Both the position numbers and the translations under genes were made by a program. This document shows positions 25,601 to 33,923 of a DNA stretch of 60,000 nucleotides, piece by piece. The DNA comes from Liolophura sinensis (lineage: Eukaryota; Mollusca; Polyplacophora; Chitonida; Chitonidae). The stretch spans positions 36,191,608 through 36,251,607 of the forward strand of contig NC_088300.1 in the NCBI RefSeq assembly GCF_032854445.1. Reading direction: 5' to 3'. Each line of letters starts with the position of its first letter. Positions within the stretch are counted from its first letter, which is position 1. Below the pieces are notes generated by a model. That model worked only from the letters and a program-made list of their open reading frames with translations. It did not search any database and was not told where the DNA came from.

Positions 25601-28600
25601 ACTCCTTCCGCTCTCTGCACCATTTTCCTTTGATTTATATTTATGGGGAATGTAGACAAAAGTACCCATATACAGTGGTTAGTTACAGTGCAACACTCAA
25701 ACCCAATGGACTCCGCACCTAGAGATAGCCCATGACTCCTTGTCCTTTAGATTTCATTAACGCTATCCTGTAGTTCATTTAACTTTCATCGTGTATATTT
25801 AAATGGTGATTCTGTCTACACTACCTGGGCTTAAACTGATTTGACTTCTCTTAGACAGGCACTGGAAGACTTCCTTTGGAGTCATGGCTCGAGCTGTTCC
25901 AGGAATGAAACTATTCAAAGGAGGGATTCTGAGAAAATGACAACAATAAAGAGGTGAATGGTACTGCCTTCATTTCCATGGATTCTAACAATATGTAGCA
26001 CACATGTAATTACCTGTAGTGATTGTCCATCATATAACCTACACACAAACAACAGATCATGTGTGACTGGCAAAAAACAAATGGCTTTGAGGCATACAAG
26101 ACAATCTATTTGTTATAGTTGTATGTCTACTGTGCAGCATGAATTTATACAGGTATGTTTGTTTTCCTTTTTCATTTGGTGCAAGCTTCAAAGTAAAGGC
26201 TCTGATAGACAGCTCTAATTAAAATTAAAATCCAAGGCATAAAAATATGTTTACTTTCTTTTTTACAAGAAAGTTAAAGACATCCACATAGCTGAATTCT
26301 GTGATGGACTTTTTGAACCATATACTTGTAGATTTAGCTGGTCTTTTAGATACTCTGACGTCTCAATAAGTTTTCAGTTAAGACGTCTCTCAACTTGGCT
26401 TTTTATGTTGGAATACCCTTTATTACCTGCAAATAAAAGACTACTTAAATAATGTTCTAAAAAAATTTGTCTGTTGGGGAATATAAAGAAAAAATGTGAT
26501 TTGACGTTGTAGTATCTTGACACTGGCAGTATGATCCATAAAGACCACCATATGATTCAAACGTTTGACAGCATTTATTTCAATGAAAAAAAATTTTTAA
26601 ATTTACTTTAGAAGAGCTTGCTTGGAAGTCCACTATACCAAACTAAGGTCTTGTCTAGAGTTCAGCACATGACAATCCTTTGATGTCTTATGTGAAGAAG
26701 GTTGAGAATAAAATATATCTCAAATATTCAGGGATGACGAGTTATATAGAATGCATATTACCATGCTTTTGCTTGAGCTGATCTGAAGCATGCTATCAAT
26801 GGAGGTCATTTCTCCCAGTTACAAGTCACCAGGTCATTTTCAAATCAAGGTAAAACACGTATCATTTTTATACCTGGGTGGCCTGGCCACTGTGAGTGTG
26901 GTGTTCTCTTTCCCCGCACTCCCGCTTCTACCTACTGGCATCTCTGGTAAATGAGGGCCTCTACAAGGCTGAGCTCGGTCATTAGACTGACGAAATTTGT
27001 ACGGCTGGGACAGATCCAGGTTAAGACTGTGCCTTGGACCCTCCGCTGAAGAGAGAAAACAATGAGTATGAACTGAAAGACCCTCATAAGTCACATACCA
27101 AGGCCTTGGGCATATTTCACACCTATATCATGGAACTTTATACATGACCTAGACACTGAGGAGCATGGGTCAATAGTGAGATGTAGTTTCTGGTACATAA
27201 GGTGTGGGTTCAACCCCAGTCCGGGACGGGATCTGCACACCCACTTCTCCCACGTACCAAATCAACTACATTGTCCATGTGAACTTTAGTGACAATAAGC
27301 GGTTATCTGTCATACATGGAAAAGTTTGTTAGTAACTTACCAAAAGTTGTGTTTTGAGTATAAACATAATCAAATAAACAAATAAACTTAAACCCTAAAC
27401 TAGATTTATTGGCTGCAGGTATAATTCGGTTTACGTACACTCATATCACCTGTAACACAGTCAAAAGGTTCATAAATCACGCTCTCTGCCTCTGTAATGC
27501 CTTTAAGACTCAGTTCTACTTTTTAAATTGTTTTTTTTAATCTACATTTATTAATTCAAAATATATGAACATAATTCACAACAGAGTAAAAAAAAGTAAC
27601 TGTTCATATTAATTTACAATTTATACTTTAATCTGATCTTTTAGGTTTTGAAAATCACATGAACCTCAAACTGATGTGTGATATTGAAGTATAGAGTTGT
27701 CTGATGTACACAGAATCCAAACAGTCACATTTCTGGCTTTTTCATCATATTTATGTTTTACTCTAGAAAAAAATCTCTAGAAAAAAAACCCTTCTTTGTG
27801 TGGCCTATTTTACCTGCAGGTTTGTCAGAGCTCAGACACTGTCTCACCTGTCATTATTCTAATAAGGCTCTTATTTAGAGGTGACCTGGTAGCTTTGATA
27901 GCCTGGGCAGATCCCAACAGATCACTCCCAAGATACTCTGGCAAGCGCCATCTGTTGGTGAGGCCCACCTGATTACGCATACGACATCTTGTAGTGGGAT
28001 GGTGCTGAAAGTATAATACAGATAATTGTTCAGACAGAGAAAAAATACAAATTCTATACATTGATAATACAGGCTCAGAAAAAATTAGACTGACATTACG
28101 CTTTCACTTGTGTGTGTTCAATAATAAAGAACACAGCAGTTTTTCCTTACATGTACACTAACATGACATTCATTCATATACCGTACTGCTGTCATATTAG
28201 TTAAAAAATCTTTAGCTCAGGGATAAATACCAATCAGTAAAACAAAACCTTTCTGATTTATTTATTTCCAAAAAAAAAAACAAAAAACAAAAAACAAAAA
28301 AAACAAAAACAAAACGAACAAAAACAGGAGAAATATGTAATGAATCACCATTTCAGACACCTAGCAGTAAACTGCTGAATCAGTGGTGCCTGGCTACCAT
28401 CAAACATCCAACCTCATATGTTACTGGTTACTGATCTAATAATTTCACAAAAGACACGATGCTTTGACTATTTTAGTTCTACTGATGAGGAATTTGCAGC
28501 CATATTAGGCCAGAGGCATTTGATTCCTTCTTTTCCCATCACTTGTTATATTATCCCTGACCCTCATATCTAAGCTAATTATTTCATATTTCTGACACAA

Positions 28601-29823
28601 ATTGTCAGAGGAAGTGACATTATCAATAATTATGATTTTCCAAAATATTCTGATGGGAAACAAGGACTCGAAAGCCATTGGCCTTATGTATTCAATTGCA
28701 TTCAAAAAAGTTAAATGATGTCAAATGATGAAAGCAAGAACTTGGCTTAAAGTAAAAGAAAGCTAAAATATGAAGTAAGATTCATCACACAGACAAGTGA
28801 AAGCCATGTGTAAAAATACTTTCAATTATTTTTTTAGATTCTTTAACGAGTGTTGAAAGGCATTCAAATAATTGAATTCTATAGTGGACTTTATGGGCCA
28901 TACTGACTGTATTAAGGAATTTTGACATCACATCACCTTTTTTTTCAAATGTCTATCAGAAGGAAGGAATTTTTGCGCACATCATTTCAATAATCTTTTA
29001 CTCATGGGTTAAAAGAGTTGTTACAACATTTAGTGTCGTGATTAGAGTTGGCAAAACTCCCTGTGACGTCAGACTTCCTGAACTCTGACAGTATGATCCA
29101 TAAAGCCCACCTTAGAATTCAAAGGTTTAAACGCCTTTAACTCTCTTCACAAAAATCTAAAAAAAAAAAACAAATGAAAGTATATTTATGCATAGTTTTA
29201 AGTCGTCTGTATGATGAGCCTTACTTCATATTTTAGCTTTCTTTTACTTTAAGTACTAACCTTATCTGGTTGTTTTGGGCCAGTTACTCCAACCAATGCT
29301 GTGACAGGGGCCTCCTGAATAGCTCTGTTCAATTGGCAATTTACAGTAAATATTGACATTAATGATAAAGCGATAATTATTGAAATAAATTAGGCATATA
29401 GTTAGGCGTATTTAAGATTGTTTTAAGCAGGAATGAAATAAAAGTAATACGCCCACATAAAAAATACGACTCTTAAAACACCATAATATAAACATTCAAC
29501 GAGGCACAACAACCTAATCTGTAAGGAAATATGAGGATAACCGGATTAATGTAGATAAGTTAACTAATCAATTAACATCAATTAACAGTTTACGCTTCTG
29601 CGACGAAAACTGGACCCCGCATAAAATGGTTTCAGGGTAAAAGTTCTCAAAACTTTTATACGCCACACCCAGACATTATCTCTAGCTTCAAACATTTCGA
29701 CTTTTACCTTGCGTATTCTATAGCGGCGTTAGGTGTTTTGGGTGGAACTTTTGGGTAATGAGATGTCATTTTAGGGTAAAGAGGTTGTTGAACTGGTGCA
29801 ATTGCCGCCGAAAGACCCGCCAT
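11588..29823 (-). CDS. BTBD16: BTB/BACK-domain protein, BTBD16-like, complete gene (17 coding exons)
   Basis: Coding exons in transcription order: 29823-29708, 29324-29261, 28004-27848, 27045-26874, 25928-25825, 25415-25083, 22870-22756, 22220-22151, 21664-21602, 20026-19959, 19011-18892, 18536-18445, 15110-15028, 13646-13569, 13093-12992, 12561-12373, 11656-11588. They join in one frame to 664 codons plus TAA, and every border is AG/GT. Resemblance to vertebrate BTBD16, judged from memory, runs along the length: NRWRLP near residue 76, DVDWELH and ITDPLVTEHA in the BTB domain, VLAAAHFLGF, KLTTACEGWLEVNLVP and RLFTFNE in the BACK-like part, LRLHGIT, GGDM, SLYGFHFELKA, ISQKFGL, and LFPSS before the stop. 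BTB proteins often dimerise or act as Cullin-3 adaptors, but the role of BTBD16 is poorly known, so none is asserted. It is longer than the roughly 500-residue human protein, mainly at the N-terminus. Confidence 0.88.
13757..14390. repeat. Tandemly duplicated ~300-bp dispersed repeat
   Basis: Two diverged direct copies (about 13757-14056 and 14127-14390) share TCAATTCACCTCAGTTAG, AGTGATGTTAACTGAAATTT, TCACTGGTCTAG and CAGTCCACCAGCA. A third, partial copy is at 52985-53136, over 38 kb away, so this is a dispersed family and not just a local duplication. No coding capacity was seen. It is in the BTBD16 intron before exon 14. Confidence 0.75.
14421..14815. repeat. ~63-bp minisatellite built of ~21-bp subunits
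   Basis: Variants of ACCATATAGAGCCTGAGGGAA and AACTGCACACAGTGTGGTGG alternate, with a higher-order period near 63 bp (for example the ACCATA/ACTATA-type starts near 14546, 14681 and 14744). Because the period is divisible by three, minus-strand ORFs of up to 146 codons arise; they are repeat artefacts. It lies in the intron between BTBD16 exons 13 and 14. Confidence 0.8.
15028..15110 (-). CDS. BTBD16: BTBD16 exon 13
   Basis: It begins with two bases (CT) that complete the split codon from exon 12 and encodes NHLRDMQMMNVVPQSW and the following HYQA, which matches the segment before the GGDM motif of BTBD16. The acceptor TTTTTCAG and donor GTAAGTA are strong. On its upstream side lies the SINE at 15168-15381, and beyond that the 75-bp minisatellite. 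Confidence 0.85.
15168..15381 (-). mobile_element. tRNA-derived SINE, diverged
   Basis: Minus-orientation member of the main family: tail block at the left (TCAAGAATATTTCACTTATGG), GC-rich middle, then the B-box complement GGACTTGAACTCACAGC and the tRNA head near 15360-15381. It lies 57 bp from the exon 13 acceptor of BTBD16. Confidence 0.85.
15405..18311. repeat. 75-bp minisatellite (~39 copies) containing an exon end and splice donor
   Basis: Exact 75-bp period. On the minus strand each unit contains CGTCTTCATGGCATCAC, a G or A, GACA and then GTAAGTCTGATACATTCC. This is the last 22 bases of BTBD16 exon 12 plus its 5' splice site and first intron bases (true copy at 18445 and below). Most units have A where the exon has G, but a few, near 16293 and 17343, keep the exon base. 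Units at 15700-16200 are duplicated at 16300-16800, while those from about 17600 to 18120 are nearly identical. The plus-strand ORFs 15405-16769 and 16782-18461 are a by-product of the period being 25 codons. Confidence 0.95.
18312..18424 (-). mobile_element. 5'-truncated SINE with 15-bp target duplication
   Basis: An 18-T run followed by the SINE tail block (TTGATTGGTGTTTTACGCCG and onward) and part of the middle block; the tRNA head is missing. The direct repeat CAGGAATGTATCAGA flanks it at 18297-18311 and 18425-18439. It interrupts the first intron repeat immediately after the BTBD16 exon 12 junction: the duplication begins only 5 bp into the intron. Confidence 0.95.
18445..20026 (-). CDS. 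BTBD16: BTBD16 exons 10-12
   Basis: Exons 20026-19959, 19011-18892 and 18536-18445. They encode HIQLRQLSFEALHKVIKS, then RLFTFNEHSIYKVL and LFLQLNPDIQ, then PLFAALRLHGITD, matching the BACK-like middle part of BTBD16. Split codons close correctly: AG|G, AG|C and A|CT. Exon 12 is the source of the repeat unit of the neighbouring minisatellite; its donor ACA|GTAAGT is retained. Confidence 0.85.
20533..20593. repeat. Short palindrome of the GTTTCACAA type
   Basis: TGGGCCCAGTTTCACAAG at the left and CTTAGTGAAACTGGGCGCA at the right form terminal inverted repeats around a central GTACATGTATGATAC. Same family as the element at 1879-2016 but with a much shorter core. Intronic in BTBD16. Confidence 0.6.
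21602..22870 (-). CDS. BTBD16: BTBD16 exons 7-9
   Basis: Exons 22870-22756, 22220-22151 and 21664-21602. They encode LAVALGHLYRDDVVVEADEA and AAHFLGFHPLAQ (the end of the BTB fold), then CVNVMLSSINYKTVCSYHN, then KLTTACEGWLEVNLVPK. Phases: exon 7 ends GG, exon 8 adds C; exons 8 to 9 are phase 0. The 70-bp exon 8 has a short ORF and was found from phase and resemblance. A SINE fragment ends about 40 bp beyond its donor. Confidence 0.85.
21996..22110 (-). mobile_element. SINE fragment
   Basis: CTGATTGGTGTTTTTTCGCC and a shortened middle block with GGCCAGCACTATG, AAACCGGGCAGAGCC and GAAACCCATGAC match the tail half of the main family. The tRNA head is missing. It lies just downstream of the BTBD16 exon 8 donor. 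Confidence 0.75.
23748..24211. mobile_element. Foldback (MITE-like) element, ~465 bp
   Basis: The left end AGATATCTACAGAGCCATAA (with the following AAGTGACATGG) is mirrored at the right end as CCATGTCACTT and TTATGGCTCTGTAAATATCT. Inner parts pair too: AATAAGTTGTGCGCACAAGA against a complementary AATAAGTTGTGGTCACAAGA. The centre holds short tandem AAGATCTTTATTAAGTC units. No transposase is present. It lies in the BTBD16 intron between exons 6 and 7. Confidence 0.8.
24225..24355 (+). mobile_element. Old SINE tail fragment
   Basis: CAGTAACTTGCCAAA, CTTCCACCTATAAAAATCACTGCC and GAAATATTCTTGACTGTGGTG follow the order of the tail of the second SINE family (compare 4580-4700). The head is not recognisable. 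Confidence 0.5.
24508..24773 (-). mobile_element. Full-length tRNA-derived SINE with 13-bp target duplication
   Basis: The best reference copy in the window. On the minus strand: head GGCCTCCGTGGCTCAGTTGG (A-box), B-box-like GTGAGTTCAAGTCC, GC-rich middle block, tail CTTGAGTACGGCGTAAAACA and an AAATAAATAAAT end. The direct repeat TCAAGCCAAAATA flanks it at 24495-24507 and 24774-24786, which is the mark of LINE-type retroposition. Confidence 0.95.
25083..25928 (-). CDS. BTBD16: BTBD16 exons 5-6, start of BTB domain
   Basis: Exon 5 (25928-25825) encodes FIPGTARAMTPKEVFQCLSK and ends in G; exon 6 (25415-25083, the largest exon) completes the Asp and encodes DVLLHCMDVDWELHRAYLQK, then YYNMPEADALHKHI and VIELEITDPLVTEHG. 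The BTB hallmark is the DVLL...WELH...L strand-helix start at about residues 205-225. A long basic insert (about residues 255-295) separates it from the ELEITDPLVT strand, as in BTBD16-type proteins and unlike canonical BTB-Kelch proteins. Confidence 0.88.
26293..26560. mobile_element. MITE-like element, older copy
   Basis: The left end GAATTCTGTGATGGACTTTT and right end CAGTATGATCCATAAAGACC with ACCATATGATTCAAA are inverted repeats and match the ends of the inner part of the element at 28746-29253. It is intronic in BTBD16, between exons 4 and 5. Confidence 0.65.
26874..29823 (-). CDS. BTBD16: BTBD16 exons 1-4, N-terminal region
   Basis: Exons 29823-29708, 29324-29261, 28004-27848 and 27045-26874. 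The start ATG at 29823-29821 is the first in frame and opens MAGLSAAIAPVQQPLYPK. Exon 2 uses the acceptor at 29325, since only that one continues the frame from the AG left by exon 1. Exon 3 carries NQVGLTNRWRLPEYLGSDLL and SAQAIKATRSPL, which resembles the N-terminal motif of BTBD16. Exon 4 looks low in structure, rich in S, P, R and Q. Exons 1 and 2 have no strong external match in memory and rest on splice phase. Confidence 0.75.
27150..27390 (+). mobile_element. Old SINE of the second family
   Basis: A B-box-like GTGGGTTCAACCCC is followed by CATACATGGAAAAGTTTG, TTAGTAACTTACCAAAAGTTG and an AATAAACAAATAAAC end, like the 4402-4715 copy. The A-box region is degraded. Confidence 0.5.
28268..28325. 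repeat. A-rich simple repeat
   Basis: Runs of A broken by single C or G (AAAAAACAAAAAACAAAAAA type). Intronic in BTBD16. Confidence 0.85.
28746..29253. mobile_element. Foldback (MITE-like) element next to BTBD16 exon 2
   Basis: The left arm starts CTTAAAGTAAAAGAAAGC and the right arm ends GCTTTCTTTTACTTTAAG. The arms continue to pair inward for roughly 165 bp, including AAATATGAAGTAAG, CATACTG and the GAATTCTATAGTGGACTTTA inner ends. Inner ends match the 26293-26560 element. No ORF. The right end lies only 7 bp from the exon 2 donor at 29260. Confidence 0.8.
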
Positions 29824-30751
29824 CTTGTCAACTGTACCTTGAGCATTAACAAGACCTCTGCCGCATTGAAAAAATAGTGCAGGAATAGAAAAAATAATTA
29901 AAACAAAACATTAGCATATTCAGCAATATAAGCCCTCGGTGAAGATAGATTTTTAAATTTTAAATATCAATATGTAAACTTTTGAGTTTTTAGCTTCCTT
30001 TTGACTGAGTGTAAACATTGCTTGCATGAGTATTGCGCGACGGCAGAGGAATAACTGGTTGCTATGTCACAGCTTCTCGTGCGTCAAACTCGACATGGAG
30101 TTTCATGTCTGTCCTGAATCAGGCAAAGTATTCACCCATGCACTTTGACAACCACGCCGACTCGGATTTTGTGTGTCTTCTTTTGCCTTTCGTATTTGTC
30201 GGAGGCTTCATGACAAAATAAATAAACAAGTAAACAGCACTCCTCTTAAAACTGAAGACATCAAATGAGAATGGGTTAGGGACCATACCGATTAGTAGTA
30301 TTATAGTACAATCCTACATGTGTGGCGGGCCGAGATTTTTTATCGGCTACCGATAGGCCCAACGTAAAAACACACACATATACATGCATGGCATCTCACA
30401 GGTCACTTAGAACTGACACTATCACAGGCATTTGACGCCATTCGTTCAGAATTATAGCTACATGTTTTTTTTCCATCAAGGCCGTGGATTTTCGCAATAA
30501 ATATTTTTATTCTTCAAAATTTACATCAAATACCATCACCATGCAACAGGGAATGGAACTTCACTCATGCTCTATTAACTGAACCTAAAGACCCTATTGC
30601 AAGAAACAGGGTAATATACAAACACTATGCAGGCATGAATGGGGGAGCCTTTCTCGCCAAAAGCAAGTTGGGTCTAATCTGCATGTGTGCAGTCAATTCC
30701 TACTTCAACGACTACCTTGAAAAAAATAGGTGAAGATCAACATTAAAATCA
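29824..30751. other. BTBD16 upstream region, no gene seen
   Basis: This should contain the BTBD16 promoter and 5' UTR. No TATA box was identified with confidence. The small plus-strand ORF near 30033 has no recognisable content. There is no further repeat until the LTR element. Confidence 0.4.
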
Positions 30752-30865
30752 AATGTTGTAGTGTTAACGCTGTTACGATCTAGTATTGGTAAACAGATAA
30801 CACCAAACAGGATTTGACTGGAACTGATGGAAACGTTTACTTCAGGATACAATGACACTGGGAAG

Positions 30866-31279
30866 CTATCCCATGATACAATGCGCGAGTATACATAACA
30901 CTACAAATGTGTTTTTTGTTTGATCAAAATTACACAAGCTGTACTTCTCATTAGAGCTGCGTGTCTCGTCAATAGCATTGACGTGTTGTAGAAGTTTGAG
31001 CGCTGTGATTGCAGGTCGGCCTAATAATGGCTCTCTCAGACCATTCACTACATAAACAGTTTGTTCAGTGTTCTGCCTATTTCTGGAAAGAATTGTATCG
31101 AACTCGCCTCGTGCAGAAAGCTGTTTGCCGCGTGGTCCGAATAACTTTTTCACAGTTTTCCTCAGCGACACATTCATATCAGAAATAAGTCCAGCTGGAA
31201 TCACAGTTACGTCAGCTCCTGTATCTGCTTTGAATGTCACAGTCTCCAACCTTGACTTCAACGTTCCACGGATGTTCAC
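30866..31279 (-). pseudogene. Retroelement aspartic protease fragment
   Basis: Encodes the retropepsin-type active-site segment FKADTGADVTVIP and, later, LLGRPAI, typical of the Ty3/Gypsy protease. The ORF runs into the 3' LTR, so the rest of pol is lost. It is not a host gene. Confidence 0.8.
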
Positions 31280-31411
31280 TGCCGTCTGTTACGGGTCCAA
31301 GAAACGCGCAATTACTGTCCTACTCACTGCTTTTTACTGCTCACGTTGGCTAGAGTACGTGAAGACGGACATTTACGGTTACAGCAAAATGTCCAATTTT
31401 GGACCCTTGTT

Positions 31412-31932
31412 TCAAGTAGCGTCTTTTGCTGGACAGTTTTCACGGACAGCAGCTTCTCTCACACCTACCACTTCCTGGTCGCGTATCATCCTGTCCTCCA
31501 TATTGTCGAAATTACATGTTTTTGCCAGCTTTCTCAGAGCAGCAATATAAGCGTCAATTGTCTTTGACGATTCTTGAAACCGCTTATTAAACATGTAACT
31601 TTCATAGGCTTCATGAGTTTCAGCAACGCAAAATTCTTCAAATTTACTTATAACAGTGTCAATGTCATTTGCATCTTCCGTTCTGTAAAGGCCAATCCAT
31701 CGTAGATTTCCATAGCTTCCTCTCCGATACACCCTAGTAGAACAGCACATCTATAACTGGATGATTCACTTTCTAGTCGTGATGCAACCTGGTAATTTTT
31801 CCACTGTCGGTGAAGTCTTCTCCAATTTTGCTCAAGATTTCCATTAGAAACATCTAATTTACGTGGAACAGGTATATTTGCAGTATACCGCCTAGGTTGT
31901 GGCAGAGGAACATCGCCTTCGCTGTCGGTCAA
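31412..31932 (-). pseudogene. Retroelement gag fragment, frameshifted
   Basis: Two overlapping reading frames: 31932 down to about 31650 (NLEQNWRRLHRQWKNYQVAS type) and then 31750 to 31412 (TIDAYIAALRKLAKTCNF, MIRDQEVVGV). Together they resemble the gag of Gypsy-like elements. A frameshift near 31670-31690 separates them, and the zinc-knuckle region expected before the protease is degenerate. Confidence 0.75.
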
Positions 31933-32459
31933 TTGTAGCCATTCTGGTCAAGGGGACACAACTTTTGTAGGAAAAATTATCAACATTCATGAGAGTGATC
32001 TCCCCTGATTAAGGAACACTTCAGAGTGACTGGTGTTGAAATTTCAACGCATGTGCTGTTGCTGTACCAGTTCCGATTAACAACTACGAATGTCAAGTCT
32101 TTTCGGTTCCAAGCACTTCTGACACCATGTAGTGTTAACACTGTTACGATCTAGTGTGGGTAAACAGATAGCACCAAACAGGATTTTATTGGAACAGATG
32201 GAAACGTTTACTTCAGGATGCCATGACACTGGGAAGCTATCCCATGATACAATGCGCGAGTATACATAACACTACAAATGTGTCTTTTGTTTGATCAAAA
32301 TTGCTAAGTGTACATGTGGTACAAATTTGGAGCCCTGGTAATAAATCTTTATATTGAGATGGAGTGTTCACGAGGATGAGGAGAGATGGACGCACGGACC
32401 GACGCCGACGGCTATCACAATATACTTTTAGATCAGTTGTAGTCGAGGATAAAATTAAA

Positions 32460-32705
32460 ATTTTAATTTCAGTCATATGACGCACAGGAGTCATTTGGTG
32501 TGTGTACATATTTTGTGTCCTCTTGTGTCAGGGCGAGTCCATATACCGCCAAAATGCTGCCACCACTGAAATATGCGAAAACAGCAGACATGACACCCCA
32601 CCCGATCACATTATACCGGGCCAACCAGTCCTGTTTCCTTGCCCTAACTGCGCAGTGTTGAGCGCCAAGCGAGGCAGAAACAAGTACCATTTTTTTCTTT
32701 CTGAC
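32460..32705. mobile_element. Old SINE of the third family
   Basis: CAGTCATATGACGCACAGGAG, TGTGTCCTCTTGTGTCAGG, ACCGGGCCAACCAGTC and TTGAGCGCCAAGCGAGG follow the same order as the better copy at 33311-33685. Diverged and without a recognisable tRNA head. Confidence 0.6.
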
Positions 32706-33139
32706 CCGCTTTATCCGTCATCTATATCCCAGACAAAGAGCGAATATTTATTCCAGTCACTTTGGTTCTCCACCTATACGAATGGCGTCGCATATATGTA
32801 AAAGCGATAAATTCTCTTGCTCCGTAGGTTAACACCAATCAAGCAAATATTGCAAAGTATATACATGTTCTCTTAACTAGTCCTAGTCTTAAATTTATGC
32901 ATATTCCTCGATATTTCCATTAAGGTGTATATGTATATCGTCAAAAATGCATCCCATTCTTATAAAACAACTTTTATCTCAAATGAAAACTGAATGGTTA
33001 TTTACTACTGAGCGTAGTTCAGAAGAAGGTGTTTAATAACAAAAGTTTAGCTAGAAGACGGGCAGATCAAGGGGACACTACTCCACCCACCATATTCCAT
33101 GCAAACTGACAAACGGCCAGTGGTATGTTCAGAACACAG

Positions 33140-33272
33140 GCGCTCGAAACGAGTGTAAACATTATATATGCCAAATACCAGCCACCTACATATATATATA
33201 CTTCTTATATATATGTAGGGGGCTGGTAAATGGTAGGCCTATATATAGGGTTTACGGACTGGTTTCGAGCGC
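33140..33272. repeat. Imperfect 130-bp palindrome
   Basis: GCGCTCGAAAC at the left pairs with GTTTCGAGCGC at the right. The inner CCAGCCACCTACATATATAT pairs with ATATATATGTAGGGGGCTGG with a loop of a few bases. It could fold as a long hairpin; no coding. Confidence 0.75.
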
Positions 33273-33310
33273 ATGTTGTTCAAAACTGTCCTATTTAGGC
33301 CTACATCTGA

Positions 33311-33685
33311 AGGAGTGAGTGAGTGAGTGAGTGCTTGGGGTTTAACGTCGTACTCAACAATTTTTCAGTCATATGACGACGAAGGAATCATTAGGGTGCA
33401 TGCACGTGTAATGTGCCTCCTTTGTTGCAGGACGGATTTCCACCGCTCTTTTATTTAGTGCTGCATCACTGAGACGACTTACCGAAGGCAAGTAAGCCGC
33501 CCCGCCCGAGCCATTTATACTGATACGGGTCAACCAATCGTTGCACTATCCCCTTCATGCTGAACGCCAAGCGAGGAAGTTACAACTTCCTCTTTTAAAG
33601 TCTTAGGTGTGACGCGACCAAGGATTGATCCTGGATCTACCGGTCCCGAAGCGGATGCTCTACCAACTGTGCTATCCGGGCCGGT
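33311..33685 (-). mobile_element. Third SINE family with tRNA-like head
   Basis: On the minus strand: head GCCCGGATAGCACAGTTGGT (A-box-like) and GATCCAGGATCAATCC (B-box-like), then a GC-rich body and a tail ending in the CACTCACTCACTCACTC microsatellite. The head looks like a tRNA with TTGGTAGAGC, but the acceptor stem and anticodon region are not intact, so it is not a tRNA gene. Confidence 0.75.
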
Positions 33686-33742
33686 CTACATCTGAAGGAA
33701 GCGTCATGAAATTTTTGAAAACGTCGATTACTAATTACCCTT

Positions 33743-33923
33743 CCCAGCGTGTCCAGTAACTCCTTTACAATGTTTAGGCTCCTATAGAACCTATACATTG
33801 TAAAGTTGAACTTGATGATGTATGGATGGATATTTGCCTTTGGGATGATGGACAGCTCTGGATTTTATCTCTCTGGTGGTATAGAACCATAAGCTTTCTA
33901 GAGGATTTACTGGACACGCTGGG
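33743..33923. mobile_element. 181-bp element with perfect 17-bp inverted ends
   Basis: CCCAGCGTGTCCAGTAA at 33743-33759 is exactly mirrored by TTACTGGACACGCTGGG at 33907-33923. Inside, CTTTACAATG at the left pairs with CATTGTAAAG about 30 bp on. No ORF of its own. MITE-like. Confidence 0.75.

Larger units (their letters stand above)
30757..32302 (-). mobile_element. Short LTR retroelement with gag and protease remnants only
   Basis: Direct repeats of about 175 bp at 30757-30931 and 32128-32302 are roughly 94% identical by eye. Each carries TGTAGTGTTA and, 149 bp on, TAACACTACA. On the minus strand the repeat is followed by TGGTGTCAGAAGTGC, a plausible tRNA primer-binding site. The 1.2-kb interior encodes Ty3/Gypsy-type gag and an aspartic protease but no reverse transcriptase or integrase. 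AATGT occurs at both outer borders if the repeats are taken as 149 bp, but this may be coincidence, because similarity continues past that point. Non-autonomous or internally deleted. Confidence 0.85.

Noticed and set aside
31068-31550. 160-codon plus-strand ORF
   Set aside because: Antisense of the retroelement gag/protease region.
30752-32281. AATGT as a definite 5-bp target duplication of the LTR element
   Set aside because: Similarity between the two repeats continues for about 26 bp beyond this border, so the match may be part of the repeat.
33600-33685. A tRNA gene on the minus strand
   Set aside because: Only A-box and B-box resemblance; it is continuous with a SINE body and lacks a proper acceptor stem.
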